A stretch of DNA of 64,000 nt from Paracyclopina nana. Its lineage: Eukaryota > Arthropoda > Copepoda > Cyclopoida > Cyclopettidae. The position numbers were made by a program, and so were the translations under genes. The stretch is taken from positions 2,361,001 through 2,425,000 of the forward strand of contig JAGUCH010000008.1 in assembly GCA_019096065.1 (NCBI GenBank), read 5' to 3'. Shown here in pieces: positions 13,006 to 24,898 of this stretch (position 1 is its first letter; every line of letters begins with the position of its first letter). The notes beneath the pieces were generated by a model. It did no database searches. It was given only the letters and a program-made list of their open reading frames with translations, and was not told the origin of the DNA.

Positions 13006-16000
13006 TTAGTGAGCGTTGTACTTTTTCCGGTATCTTTCTTGGCATTTTCTCTCCTCGTCATCATCCCAGACAATCGGTTTTTTGCGGTTCGCTTCTTGGC
13101 GTTGGCGAATTCGCTCACGATGGTCAGCCTCTGCTTTTTGCTCATCCCATGAGGCCGCGGCTTCTTCTCGTTTTCGCTTTTTCCTGTAAGAAGCAAGAGA
13201 GGATTTTCATCATCAATTTCTCCAGACTTGGCCGCATACGCCAGTAATAGTACTTTACTGCATTGTAGTCAATTTGTAAACCCCAACTTTTGTCAGTTTA
13301 TAGACATGGCTGGGTTGTAAAATTGCTTTCACCTTTTAGACCCTGCGGCTTTCACCGCGCATCAGAGCTTTTACATTTAGGCATTTTTGGGGCCATAAAT
13401 CATGGTGCTGCCAGGTTTATCTCAGTTCACCCACCTCTTTAGCATCTTTAACGTCAATCAAGAAGGTCCGGAAGGAAGCCAAGGGATCCTCAGGAGGAGG
13501 GAGGACACCATGGCAATATTGCTTTCCCCCATACTCTGTTTGTTTTATTAAAACTCAATGTGGCCTCCCTGCTCTGTTGATCTGATCAATTTAAAGCTCC
13601 ATGGGACTCCTTCTTCCCTAGCTTCTTTTACCATAGTATATTCAGTAGCAGCAAACAAGTCTTGGAAAGTGCCACTTTATAAAAAGAAAGCAAAGGGTCA
13701 AAATGTCCCTTGGGAGCTTGAAATGGCTTCCATTCGATAACATCACAATAGCGCACACGTGGAGTTACCTTAAAGTTCTAGCCCTTGATAGAGAGTGCTA
13801 TGGAAATTGGTTGAATGACCTGGTTTTTCTGGTGGAGAGAAATCGGTTACAGCAGCGAGGAGAAGCATCGTTATTACATCTAGAGCAACGGGAAGTAGAT
13901 GTAAATTTGACGCCCCCTCGGGACTATGGAATAAAGGAAGACTTTTTGCAAATATTACTCTCAGTGGGAAACGCACAATAGACTACCAAAAAAATGAGAG
14001 AGAGAGAGCTTTGGAAAATGAATGAGAGCTGCATTAGGATTTTCATCTTGAAAAAAAAGCATGAAAAGCCTTTGAAGACTGATGAGGTCCAATTCATGAT
14101 CATTAAGCTCCCCAAAAGGAGCTTCCCATCTTCCCAACTATATGGTATAAGAGCCTTATAATCAAAAAGATGTTCGATAATATCCTCCAATGTAGTAGCA
14201 TCATGATCAGCTAAAGAGGCTTAACTCGTCAAATCGATTGGAAGCATTGATCTATTTGGTATCTTTTTTCTTTTTCGGGTGACTTTGGCAATGAGATACA
14301 ACATGTTAGCACAATTGAGGTCACCAAGCAAGCGTTTCTTATTTATGAGATTGCAATACACTTATTTTTGAGGGCAAACAGGGAGCAAATATACTACCAT
14401 GCTTTTTTCTCCCATCCATTTCGTATTAAAATCTAGCTGCTGCAGCCAAGGTTTGGAGTGGGGCTTTCTAAAACAAGATTCTGCTGTCTTGTTGTCCCAT
14501 GAGACGGTTGCAGTTGATGCTATCACAAAGTTCATGCTGCTGTAGGCATCAGAGTTGCAGTAGCATAATCAAAGTAGACAACAGTGTATGTGTGCATTAG
14601 CCAAATTATTTTGCGAAAAATGTTAGAAAGCATTGCAGACATATTGCCAACAGAAAAAGCTGGCTCAATTTGATGAATTACGAGTTTGCACGATTAATCC
14701 TGGCAAAATCTTGATTTGCTGAATTTGAAAAGATTCAGCAGAGGAAACTTTTGCGGGCTTGCACATTTTGCTCTGAACGATGATGATGAGACATTCCATT
14801 TTCATTCCAAATGACATGGCTATGCTGAGTAAAGTGCATCATTTCTCTGCAAGAAGACAGGCAAAATGCTATTCAATATCCAAGGCTTTCTAAACTGCTT
14901 CTATTGTCAGCCCAAAAGTGAAAGGTGTAGCACAATTTTGGGCCGATTTTCCACTCAGTGCATTTTCTGCTACTCATCTTGGAAATTGCTTTAGTCGTCA
15001 CGGATCTCTGCTTTTTTCGTATAAATAGAAGATGCAAAAATGGAAATATTCCCTCTGAATTGATGAATATCATTTCACAGCTCATTTAACATGTACAGTT
15101 AGGATATAGTATGTAGTATTTTGTGCTGCATGTAACGCAATTGTCAACAAGAAGACACATTTATGTCCGTTTTATGTCTACACTCACACTGACTTTTTTG
15201 GCGGTAAGCGTGCGAGCTTTTTGCCACCAGATCTAATCCTAAAAATGGTACATTATCACTTTTTTCCAACAAATAATAGTTATTTTTCCTCATTTATCAG
15301 CAGCCATCTCATGGTACAGCATGAACAAAAACTGATGCTACGATTGTTGCCAAGAAAGCAGTCTGTTTTTTGGCTGCTTTGCTGCAAGCTTATCATCGTT
15401 CTGGACATTTCTATGGAAATAAGCTATATGGCAGATCTCCATGTCATCATTTCGCGGAAATGTGTAATAATGCACTGTGCAATAAGGGTTTTGGGGATAT
15501 ACCCTGATTATTGTCCTGACCTGGCCTCCTATCGTATTTTATCGTACACAGTCAAGGAAATGATCTGTATTCAGTAAGGAAACGAGTTATCCTACGTAGC
15601 ACGACCATGTGACATACTATAAAACTGGCCCAAAAATATTGTATAGAACTAGATGGCAAAAATCTTGTACTTCTACATGGTTTTACGACTCTACTTTTTT
15701 GGCAACATTGCAATAAGAGTGCTTTTTGCAATAACTAATGGGGAAGGGATATACTAAGGATTTTTTCTGCGAAATGACAAATAATGTATTGCTTTTTACC
15801 CATAACAGCTGCTGGGGAAGAAAATATCATCTGGAGAGCATCAAGCAGCTGATGATGTCCATTCGTAGTCCATATACATATGCACGAGATGATAATTTTG
15901 GGTCTACTATTGATGGCTCGCGATGGCATTTTCTGGATCATTGTTCCCTTGGGAAGGTTTTGATCATCAAATGAAAGGATGCACATAATATATAGAACTC

Positions 16001-17549
16001 CACACTACAGACCATCCTTTGGTAAAGGCTGTATAAAAAATTGGGGCAGAAATCAAGATGGAGCAGCGATCTACATAATCGGAAATTACGTAAACCTATA
16101 CATTTTAGCCATTCTATTCCCAAAAAGGCCAAAATTCATTTATAATAAAAATAACAACCTCTGGTATTTCTCCTATTTCGCAGTGGCGCCATCTTTTGAA
16201 AAAGGTAGCGTAAAAACATCTGAACTGAGTAAATGAGCAAGCTTTTGCCACCCACTTACCCCAGTGTGGAAATTTGACAAACACAATGATGGATATGCTG
16301 TTTCGCGCGCGATCCTGGCAGCCGTAATCAAATTGGCCACATGACAAAGAAAAGATCTGTCATCTGTCCAAACAAGGGCTGTCACATTTTTATTTTCTCA
16401 CCAAATACGTTTGGCAGCCATGCAGCTAGCTAGCCACAGCAAAAATGACCCTTTATTCTGGTGCAAAAGCCATAGGAAGCGGAAGTGGGGAGAAAATGGC
16501 TTAGAGACAATGGCAAATGTCATTAAAAATGCTGCCAAGGCAATTTCGCTGTCGCAAATGTCTACTACATTTGCCTAGCACAAACCCCCCCAATTTTGGC
16601 AAGAAATGAAGCATGCAAATTGAAGTTGTCCCCACTTTTCTTCTGGTGGCCTGACAAGACCACACAATACACTATGGAAGCTATAGGGGATCAGTGAAAC
16701 CCACCGCCGATAATGGTATAAGCAGGGCAAATATTTGCCCAACTTCTAAGTAGATATATGGCTGGAGACAGCATCCCCTTTTCTGGTCAACCCGTCAATG
16801 CACAGTGGGAGTTATGCTTCCATAAAAAGCCCACTAAACCCAGATTTGATGTACTTACATAGTCTATAGCATAGTAGGAGTATAATGTGAAAGCCCAAAT
16901 TGCTCACTTTTTGCGGCGAGCTGAATAAAATTTCGCAGTGTGTCCGAAGCACAGTGTATAGTATCTTTTGAGCAGACAATACGTCCAAGTAGAACATGGA
17001 AAAGTCCTCAACTAGATTGGCTTTCAGTGAAGACAAACTTTTTTCTCCCCTTCTTAGCAGCACAGAAATAAAAAGTGGCTTGCTTTCGAAAACAGTAGAA
17101 GCTAGAGGATCTTAGGGAGTCTGTGGTGGAATTTTCTCCACATGAATGGAGCCAAAGATGTGTTCTTTCAGCCATTAACAAATACTCAGATGAGATTAGA
17201 AAGCAGCCAGCAAGGGCTGACTCATATTTTTCAAGTACCTCAAATCGATGTACTTTTGCCGCAAGATTTGCTCTTTTTCGTCTTCCCATGCGATTGGAAT
17301 GGCTGAATTGGCCTCCGTTTCGCATCTCAGCCTTTCGCGGTAGGCAATTTCCGACTCGAACTCCTGCCAATTGAGGTCGTGCTGAGGTCGAGAATCTTGC
17401 ATTTGTCGGATCCACAGTCGGTAATTTTGCTCCTCATTGTCATCCCATGCGAGCTGAATTGTACGAAAATCTGAATTTCGGCCATCTTTTGTTTTAGAGT
17501 GATTTAAGGAAAATAAGCACAGCTCCCAAGGGACTTGCATTTCAGCCAT
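13006..17549 (-). CDS. small charged protein with repeated W-D/E-D/E modules
   Basis: No known family recognised. Two exons join in phase: 17549-17239 and 13183-13006 (TAA), separated by a 4 kb intron that is long for this window. The product is ~162 residues and rich in E, K, R and Q. A short module recurs about four times: LAWDDNEEQNYR, IAWEDEKEQILRQKY, ASWDEQKAEADHRER and IVWDDDEERKCQERYR. Each has Trp, an acidic patch and then a basic/aromatic run, which suggests tandem helical or coiled-coil repeats. The start at 17549 (MAEMQV) is the first ATG. Acceptor-like sites after 17453 and 17470 could instead mark an internal exon. The splice phase and the shared repeat make the exon pairing convincing. 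Confidence 0.55.
13184..17238 (-). other. 4 kb intron or spacer, no exon recognised
   Basis: Lies between the two exons of the W-D/E-D/E repeat gene. No coding exon or clear repeat was recognised on either strand, apart from part of a dispersed repeat at 16108-16212. Confidence 0.4.
16108..16212 (+). repeat. dispersed CCATCTAG repeat, copy 2 (partial)
   Basis: A degraded partial copy. It has an AAAAAGGCC motif, then CCTCTGGTATTTCTCC, and ends with GTGGCGCCATCTTTTG. The 5' end with CTAGATGGAGC is not preserved. Confidence 0.45.
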
Positions 17550-18152
17550 TATTTACCCATTTAAAAATGCTGAGCAATTTTGATACTTCCTCGAGAGAAG
17601 CTACTGAAATGACATCTAAGAATGCATTGCATCAAGGATTTTCTCTTTATTAGCCATTTGTCTTGGGAAAATCCGACAATTCTGCTGTGCACAGTGTGAA
17701 AGCCTTCCTTTGTTGACTCGTTTCGCCGGAAAAGCTTAGCTGCAAATCTGTCCAAGTTCCAAAACAAAAGTTCTCCAACTGAAGAAGGCTTATTAAACAT
17801 TATTTTCAAATTGCCAAAACTTCCCACTCATTACCAATTTAAAACTTCCCTCAACAAATTTAGTAATGCAGCAAATCGGGTTGAGGAAAACTTTCAGAAA
17901 AAAGGTTGTAGTAATATTTTGGCATTTCGATAAATATAGACGCGCACGTGGCATTTCTTTCCCAAATCCAAATCGATTTGAAGCTACGTATACAGCAGCA
18001 AATTCCCCTTCAAACTCGAAAATGCCATTTATGCTGTAATGCTAAGTCATTCAAGAAAAGCAATAAAAAAGTCCTCAATTCCTTGAAAAAGCACTCGAGG
18101 ACATATATGGCATAAGCTGGAAAAGTTTCCCTCCTAAAAGGGCAAACACATT

Positions 18153-18883
18153 TCATACTTCATCGGAGTAGTCCTGGTCCTCAGGCACTGTTGACAGAAG
18201 AATTTTCGAGGCTGCGGCCTCCGCGGCCTCCACTCCCGCGGCCACGCCCCCTGAAGAGAGAATGCTTCCCATGGCCATTGCGGAAAGGCCGTCAGAAATG
18301 GACCTTCGTTTCTCAGACATTTCTTCTTGTGTCAACACCTTTTTTCCCTGAAAGTATGGAATTTTTTTTGCTTCACGTGATTTGACGCGCAACTTGTAAA
18401 TGACGTGCTGCAATGGCACAATTTTGAGAAAAAAAATGGCTTTTGTTGCCGCCAGAGTTGGCTTCTTTGCAGCGAAATGTCGCAGTATGCCAAGATTGAT
18501 CAGCATTTCTGAATGGCAAAAGCCATCGCAGTTTTTCCAAGTCTCTTGGGAGCCATTTTTAGCATAATCGTGAGGGAAAGCAATAATTTTGCAATTATGA
18601 AGGTCAAAAGTAGGCTGAACAAGCAACTATGGGAAGCCATAGAATGACATCTGATTTTCGTGGACGACCGACGCATAATAAGCTCAGCAATTTGCCTGAT
18701 GTTTACTTAAAAAGGAAGAATGAATCATGAATTCGTAAAGTTCAAGAAAAGAATTCCTCTTACCTCTGTTTTTTCTTGGGCTGCGGACGATATCTGGTGA
18801 ATTCGAAATCACTCTCAAAACTGAATAGTATTGCTTGGGCTTGTTTATACACAGTTTTTGGCCTCCACTCCAAAGAGTGAAAG
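18153..18883 (-). CDS. 3' part of an unknown gene (unresolved exons)
   Basis: The last exon ends at 18153 with a Ser/Ala/Gly-rich, then acidic tail (residues ...PEDQDYSDEV). Its body reads KKVLTQEEMSEKRR followed by an Ala-rich stretch. Possible acceptors lie just after AAGTATGG at ~18350 and near 18410 (GCCATTGCAG). A probable upstream exon at 18883-18764 has a clean acceptor and GTAAGAG donor, and one frame gives an acidic/aromatic then Lys-rich peptide (FEFTRYRPQPKKKQ). None of its frames joins the last exon in phase, so an exon is missing or an alternative site is used. No family recognised. Confidence 0.35.
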
Positions 18884-19263
18884 CTGCAAAAAGTGGGCTG
18901 AAATCATAGCATATGAAAGCATCCGCGAGCTTCACACTTTGATATAAGATGCTTTCTTATTTGCCTCAATTTATTACTGGTGACAGGCCTACAAAAACAC
19001 TCGTTTCAATGTAACAATTAATTTTTCAGTAGAGTTGTAACAACGAGTCGATGATGCTCATGTCAAAAACATTCAACATCGATCTTTTCAATCAGCCAAT
19101 TTTATGTAATGAGTAGTTAGCAAAAAATGCGTTGATGATGATTTCTTTTCATAAGGGAAGCTCCGATGGGAATTATGAAGAATGTAAGTTTTTTTTCCAC
19201 TTTTTTGCTTGCTTAAAATGGGGGAGGGGAAAACTTCAAAATCACAGCCATATATAGTAAAGG

Positions 19264-20577
19264 TTATTTTCTTCTCAAAATTCGCTCCGGATTGGACAAT
19301 AATACGTTCTCCCACTTCCAATCTTGAGCTCGGGTCGTTCTCATTGAAGCATCGTTTGATCTCATATTGCGACGCAGATTTCTCTTCATTTCCTCGGAGG
19401 AGACAGCAGCAGTCGAAGCTGGGCTCGGGGTTGGGGGCTCCTGCTTGGCCACCTTGGGGGGTCGACCCCTGAGACTGCGGGTATTGGTTGCAGCAACATC
19501 CTCCACAGTTTGAATACTTTCGATGAAAACTTCCTCAGGGATCGAGCTGAGCCTTTTGGCATTGTTTGGCAGCGGCTTGGATTTGCTCACCTTGGCCTTG
19601 GCAGTCTTTCGGCCTTTCTTTCTTCGCCCACGCTTGGCAATCGGCTCTTCTTTGTCACTGGGCGAATCCTTGTTACGTATAGGCGTCACGTCATTCTGAA
19701 TCGAAATTCGTCTCCCCTTGGACTTCTCCTCAGCATTAGTGGTATTCACAATGTTCAAGCACGAGCGGTAGTTGCCAATGCTCTCAGATTCAATTTGGTC
19801 CTCCTCGTGGAACTCGAAAGGATCCACTGCGACGGCCTTTCTGGCCAATTTGGCTCGCTTGGCCTTTGGTTCCTCCGCCACGTGATGACGGTCTTTTTTG
19901 CCTCCAGCCACCAAATTGGCCTTTTTGGCCGCCTTGGGAGGGACATACTCTTCGTCCTCAGAGGAATCCGACTCGTCCTCCGAGTCTGAAGGCTCAGGGG
20001 TAATTGGAACGTCGATCTCCACCGAGATCCGCTTTTGCCTCATTTTTATCACTTCCTCCATGGCTGGTGTCAACGGGTTGTTGAGGGGCTCGAACACGTG
20101 GACCTTGTTGAAATGCTGGAGCTGCTGTTGCCACGTCATGTTTTCTCGCTCCTTCTCGCGTTGCTCGATCCTCGCCATGATTTCAAGCATGGCGTCCGTG
20201 GGGTTTTTGAGGGACTCGCGCTGCAACCTTTCGTCCACGATCCGATGCTGGAGAGCGAGCGGACTTTCTTCTTCGTTTTCAGACTGACGAGAAGCCTGAC
20301 GTATGAGGAGTTCGGGGTCGGAGCAAAGGACCTTTTCCCAAGACCACTCACTGATCCGAGCCATGTCCTCCGGGGTCGGCGAGGCTGCAGGCGTTGGATG
20401 CGGAGCGATGCGACCATTGGGCATTGAGACGGAGTTCTCGCTGTTGAGCTTGCTCAGGTTCCGCATGGATTTGCGACAAGACGAGTTCTCCTCGCTAAAG
20501 TCGAATATCGTATCCTCAAACTCGGACTTTTTGCGCTTGCGGCCCTGAAATGCATCAATATTCAGGTTAATTTTCAT
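19264..20577 (-). CDS. disordered nuclear-type protein with duplicated W-W-E motif
   Basis: Open frame of 437 residues from the first ATG (MKINLN), rich in K, R, E, S and P with several nuclear-localisation-like clusters (GRRKKGRK, KRAKLARK), an acidic run (SDSEDESDSSEDEE) and an AT-hook-like RGRPPK. A short motif occurs at both ends: SWEKVLCSDPELLIR near residue 80 and WKWENVLLSNPERILRR at the C-terminus. This terminal duplication is probably a binding module. An acceptor-like TTTCAG precedes GRKRKKSE, so an upstream exon could replace the first ~15 residues. It is just downstream of the kinase gene on the same strand, and a chromatin role is inferred from composition only. No family recognised. 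Confidence 0.6.
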   Translation of the reverse strand: MKINLNIDAFQGRKRKKSEFEDTIFDFSEENSSCRKSMRNLSKLNSENSVSMPNGRIAPHPTPAASPTPEDMARISEWSWEKVLCSDPELLIRQASRQSENEEESPLALQHRIVDERLQRESLKNPTDAMLEIMARIEQREKERENMTWQQQLQHFNKVHVFEPLNNPLTPAMEEVIKMRQKRISVEIDVPITPEPSDSEDESDSSEDEEYVPPKAAKKANLVAGGKKDRHHVAEEPKAKRAKLARKAVAVDPFEFHEEDQIESESIGNYRSCLNIVNTTNAEEKSKGRRISIQNDVTPIRNKDSPSDKEEPIAKRGRRKKGRKTAKAKVSKSKPLPNNAKRLSSIPEEVFIESIQTVEDVAATNTRSLRGRPPKVAKQEPPTPSPASTAAVSSEEMKRNLRRNMRSNDASMRTTRAQDWKWENVLLSNPERILRRK

Positions 20578-20836
20578 GGGCAGCAAACAGAAGGCCAATG
20601 CTATGAAGAATGGCTTGGCCGAGCAAAAAAGAAAAAAAAACGAAATACAAAGGGATCCAAAAATTATGCACTTTTTATTAGTATCGTCGTGAATTCTTAT
20701 AAAGGATCAAATGAGGAAAATTGTCAGATTTTGCAAGGCCAAGCCATATACGCACTAATAAAATGTGAAAGTAGAGCAAAAAAGGCCGAAAGATGCAATT
20801 CATACAAGGAAAGTGCATAGAGCTTGGCAATTTCGA

Positions 20837-22388
20837 CTACTTTCGTTTGCGCTTTTTGGCACTATCGGTTTCAGCTCTTTTAGCCATCAATGCCAACATG
20901 GCAGGGGTGGGGTTAGAGAGGCCATTTTCAGAGTCTTCCTTGTCAGAGTTGCTCTTGGCTGCTGCTTTGGCCGACTCAATGGCCATTTGGGCAAAATCGT
21001 CCATTTCCGGATTTCTCGCTCTTAATCTGGCCTTTGCGGCCTTTGCCGCTTTGACAAAGGCTGGACTCGTTTGACAGCCCTGATCTTTCATAGCAACGGC
21101 AGCAGCCTTTGTTACTTTTTTTTCAACTCTGGCCTTTTTCGCGGATCCCGACTGCTCGCTGCTGATCTCGGCCATTCTCACTGGCCTTTTCACGGGGCTG
21201 CTCGAAGTACGAACCTTTTTGGCTGCTGCTGCCGATTTCTTCGGGGTGGCAAAGTCGATTTTCCCGTCCAGAGGATATTTGGCCTTGGTAAGGCCGTTCT
21301 GGAAAATTTTCCTGCACTTGTCATAGTCGGGCTCATCGTCGAACTCAAGCTTCACCACGTAATTTAGGAACTCTTCAAGAACGGCTGAAAATACGATTAA
21401 ATGAGCTGATAACCAAAGGGACATTATTGAAGATTAATTATCTTACGAGGATAATCGTCTGACTTGAAGCAGCGCTGCAAAAATGCCTTGATGTCATTCA
21501 TGTAGCCCTTCTTTTGAGCATGAACATATTGAGGGTTGGTGAGATTGTCCATCCAAGGGAGATCTCCAGACATCCAGTGGACCAGGTTGTAGGCCAAGAT
21601 CTCGAGGTCGGATCTACGGGCGTGGGCTCCAATGTGAGCATCTCTGGAAGTGTACTCGATGGTGCCATCGTGAGCCTTCCTCGCGTCTGGCTTGTACTCG
21701 TGATGCACGCCATCACGCAAGTACTTGGACACGAGTCCAAAGTCAACCAGGAATACGTCGTTCTCTTTGGTCCGCCCATAGCCCAACAGCATATTTTGGG
21801 CCTTGATATCGTTGTGAACGTATCCTTTGCTGTGAATGTACTCGAGCACGTCAATCACTTTCAGCGCAAGATTGTAGGTGACCCTGCCAAAAAAAAAGCC
21901 AATGATGATGCCAAGGATTTTAATACTGATACAAATACGCACTTGTCCGAAAATAGCTTTTTGCCGGACTGGAAGATCTTCTGCAAGTCTTTACCATATC
22001 GGTCCATCAGCAAAAACCGGTACTTTTCGCCTTTGTGCACATGGCTGCCATTGCCCCTCAAGCAAGGCATGCCAAAGCTCTTGAGGCCACGAGCTTTCTT
22101 GAATTCCTCAACCATGTGAGGCTGAGCCACTCGGATGTAGAAATTCATCTCGACGAACAGTGGCCCATTTTCGTGAGGCTCAATTTTGAGTGCCAGATGG
22201 GCGTCATCGCGGACGGGCCGGTCAGTGTCTTCGGAGGCCAGATAGATTTCTCCGAAGCCTCCGAGGCCGATGGACTTGCCCAAACGCCATGACTTTTTCC
22301 CAGTGCCAGTGACAATGAGGCCTTCTGGCAAGGGATCGGGCAACTTGTACCCATTGGCAGCTTTGCGTTTCGAGGATTTCGGTGGCAT
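20837..22388 (-). CDS. VRK1: VRK-type serine/threonine kinase
   Basis: Vaccinia-related kinase, a nuclear CK1-clade kinase that phosphorylates chromatin and nuclear-envelope proteins such as BAF. Three exons join in phase: 22388-21943, 21883-21447 and 21384-20837, giving 476 residues. Visible parts are the Gly loop GLGGFGEIYLA (residues 41-51), catalytic-domain Lys in LALKIE (68), HNDIKAQN catalytic loop, VDFGL metal-binding loop (often DYG in vertebrate VRK1), and the VRK signature SRDAHIGAHARRSDLEIL then LPWMDNLTNP. The C-terminal ~140 residues are Lys/Ala-rich and end in KKRKRK, a likely nuclear signal. The start is MPPKSSKRK. An acceptor-like CAG about 30 bp upstream indicates a 5'-UTR intron. 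The protein is longer than human VRK1 (396 residues), mostly in the basic tail. Confidence 0.9.
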
Positions 22389-24898
22389 GTTTAGGTCATT
22401 ATAGTACAAATCTGCAAACGAAGGAATTCTTCAAGTTTCAAGTCCAGAATTGTTTTAGCCGCACCGATAACACAAAGACATGTTGTTACGCAATTGTTTA
22501 GATGCTGGAGAGCAGCCAGACAAGCTTTTTATGCACCTTTTTCCCGCCAGTCAAAGTTATTCCTACACGCCCCAACTAAGTTATATGTCGCGCTGGGTAT
22601 GGAGCAAAATTGACCTGGTCCGGAGCAGTAAGAGGAAGGCGTGAGGCACAACACTTATATCTGGTATGCTCTACAGGAAAATGCTCAAAACCGTTGAGAC
22701 CAAATAAGGGTGGTACAAAAGAGAAATTCTCCATGCTAACATGAATGACACTTTCTGAACATTATTCACAAAACTTATTTCACTTATATCAAATCAGCAC
22801 ATTTAATTGAGAGGACTAGTAAATTTGTACTATGATCATTAGACTGTTCGTTGAAAAATGCTCATGAGTAAGCGAAGGCTTCAAAAATTCTGCTTCAGCA
22901 ATTCTTTTTACTTCTAATTTAGATTTTAGAGAAAAAGAAAAAAATTTGGCCATGAAAAGTACGTTGATGCAATGCACGAATAACGGTTGAGTGAGAGTAA
23001 CATCAGCTGTTATGCACACACATAAATGACATTTGCCAAAATCATATGACCTTCTTATTAATGTTATAGTTAAGCCTTTAAGCCTGAACTGCTGCAATTT
23101 CAAGAAGCGAAATTGTGCGATTTTTGATCCAAATGAATCCAAGCATCGACCCCGCCAAGGAAATTGATTTACCCCTTCTTACCTCGCAAATGTTGAGTAT
23201 TTCTAAAGGCCAGGAAGGTGACTGGAAAGAAGGGTGCTCAGAGGCTCTTTCGGCCTCAAACTAAGTGAGCACAAGTAATACGGGACCTTTTACGTAGCCA
23301 GATAAGGTCAAATGAATCACAATTGATCGAGAAGTGAATTTGGACGCTCCATTGAAGCAATGACGACGAAGTTGATCCGCGCCGAGCCAAGCTAGAGATC
23401 GGACCGGCTCGTCTAGACCGGCTTCCCCTCCCAAATCACCCAGACATTGCTCTCTGCCTACCGTGGAAATAGTCGAGTTGGCAACATAAATGAGTGTAGC
23501 TACATACGACATGGAACATACAGCAAGGTACATTAATGCTGCAACAAAATGCTGCCTCTATTAATCCACCAGGAGCTGTAATCTGTTTCATCGGGAATTG
23601 TGTACGAGACCAATCGAACTCCGCCATTCCACGGTCAAAAATGCCAATTATAAATATAAAGAAAAAAATACACTTCTGGCATTTTCTTCTCCAACTACGG
23701 CGGCTCCATCTAGAGCGATGATGAATAACGCCTGTATCAGACTAATTCAACCGAGATTGATCCTCCCTAAATATTTCTTCATTTTGAAGTCCACAACGTG
23801 TGCTTCCAAATCAAAAGGTGAGGCTCCTAGCAAAGACGACTTCCCCTGTAGATTCCCAGCTGTTGTGGGCTTGCAGGCAGGTGTGGGCGAATTTCGGCCT
23901 TGCAGCTGTGCAGGCCGGTCTGGGCCGTCTGGCGATTTTTGCATGAATCCATGTTTCTCCTACTGCTCCTCCTGCCTTGCTAGCTGGCTCGACAGCCAGG
24001 GAAACTAAGCAACATTCTTTCCTAGCTGTGTGAGTGTGTTTGAGCAAAGACAGCAGACACAGGAGAAAGGAAAAGGACGGGCTCGTAGATCTGGGTGGGA
24101 TGCTCAAGCACATCGATTTCACAACTCATAAAATATTCACAACTTCTTGCCGTTCAACTCCGACTACTTAATTTAATTGATGTTCGCTTCCCATCCTTAT
24201 TAAATTAAATCAACAATGGAATTGCTAAGAAATTGCAAAATACCCAAGCGTTCAAAAACTTTAAAGGCCTAACTTTAACCATTAGCTAGAAAATGGCCGT
24301 AAATGATTTTTAAAGCAAAGTAGCCGCTAACCGCAAGACAATCGATAAATTCAAGAGTAAATGAACTTACGAGAATTTGAGAGGTGAGGACGGTTTTGAA
24401 AAACTGCGCTGAGAAACCGGCGAGTTTGTTGTCTTCACTTTGACCGTTGGGATTTGGTGGAAAATTTAAACTCGCTTTAAAAAGTTCGTCAACTCGCCGG
24501 TCTCGATCGTTCTCCTTGGTCAGATCTTGTTACAGCTTGTGAGCTTGAACCCCAGCCAGTGCAGTTGCTACAAGTAATGGAAGCAACCAACAAATTTTGA
24601 GGCTCAAATATTTAAGTAACTATTGATTAAAATCAAAGATATATCGACATATAAATAATGTCGAAGTTGTTTTAAGTCATGACAATTCAGTTTTATCTTA
24701 TAATTAGTTATTTTTTGAAATAATATTAAAATAAGTAGGAGTTTAGAAATATTATGCAATACGAGAAATAAAGTCGACTTGGCAAGTCGATCCTATTTTA
24801 ATGTCGCGCGTCGCCGTAAATTACTTGAAATTGTAAACAAACTTTCGCGTACTCGAAAAGCCTCGTTACATCTCTGCGGAGATTTTTATTCGCTACAA
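22389..24898. other. 2.5 kb divergent intergenic region
   Basis: Lies between the kinase (-) and zinc-finger (+) genes and must hold both promoters and the kinase 5'-UTR exon. No ORF is supported. It contains one dispersed repeat (23565-23720). Confidence 0.5.
23565..23720 (+). repeat. dispersed CCATCTAG repeat, copy 3
   Basis: Carries CAGGAGCTGTAATC, GAGACCAATCGAACTCCGCC, TCAAAAATGCCAA and CACTTCTGGCATTTTC, and ends in CGGCTCCATCTAG. The motif order matches the other copies. Confidence 0.7.

Noticed and set aside
21514..22119. 201-codon plus-strand ORF across the kinase gene
   Set aside because: Antisense shadow of the well-supported VRK exons. The low-complexity peptide has no similarity.
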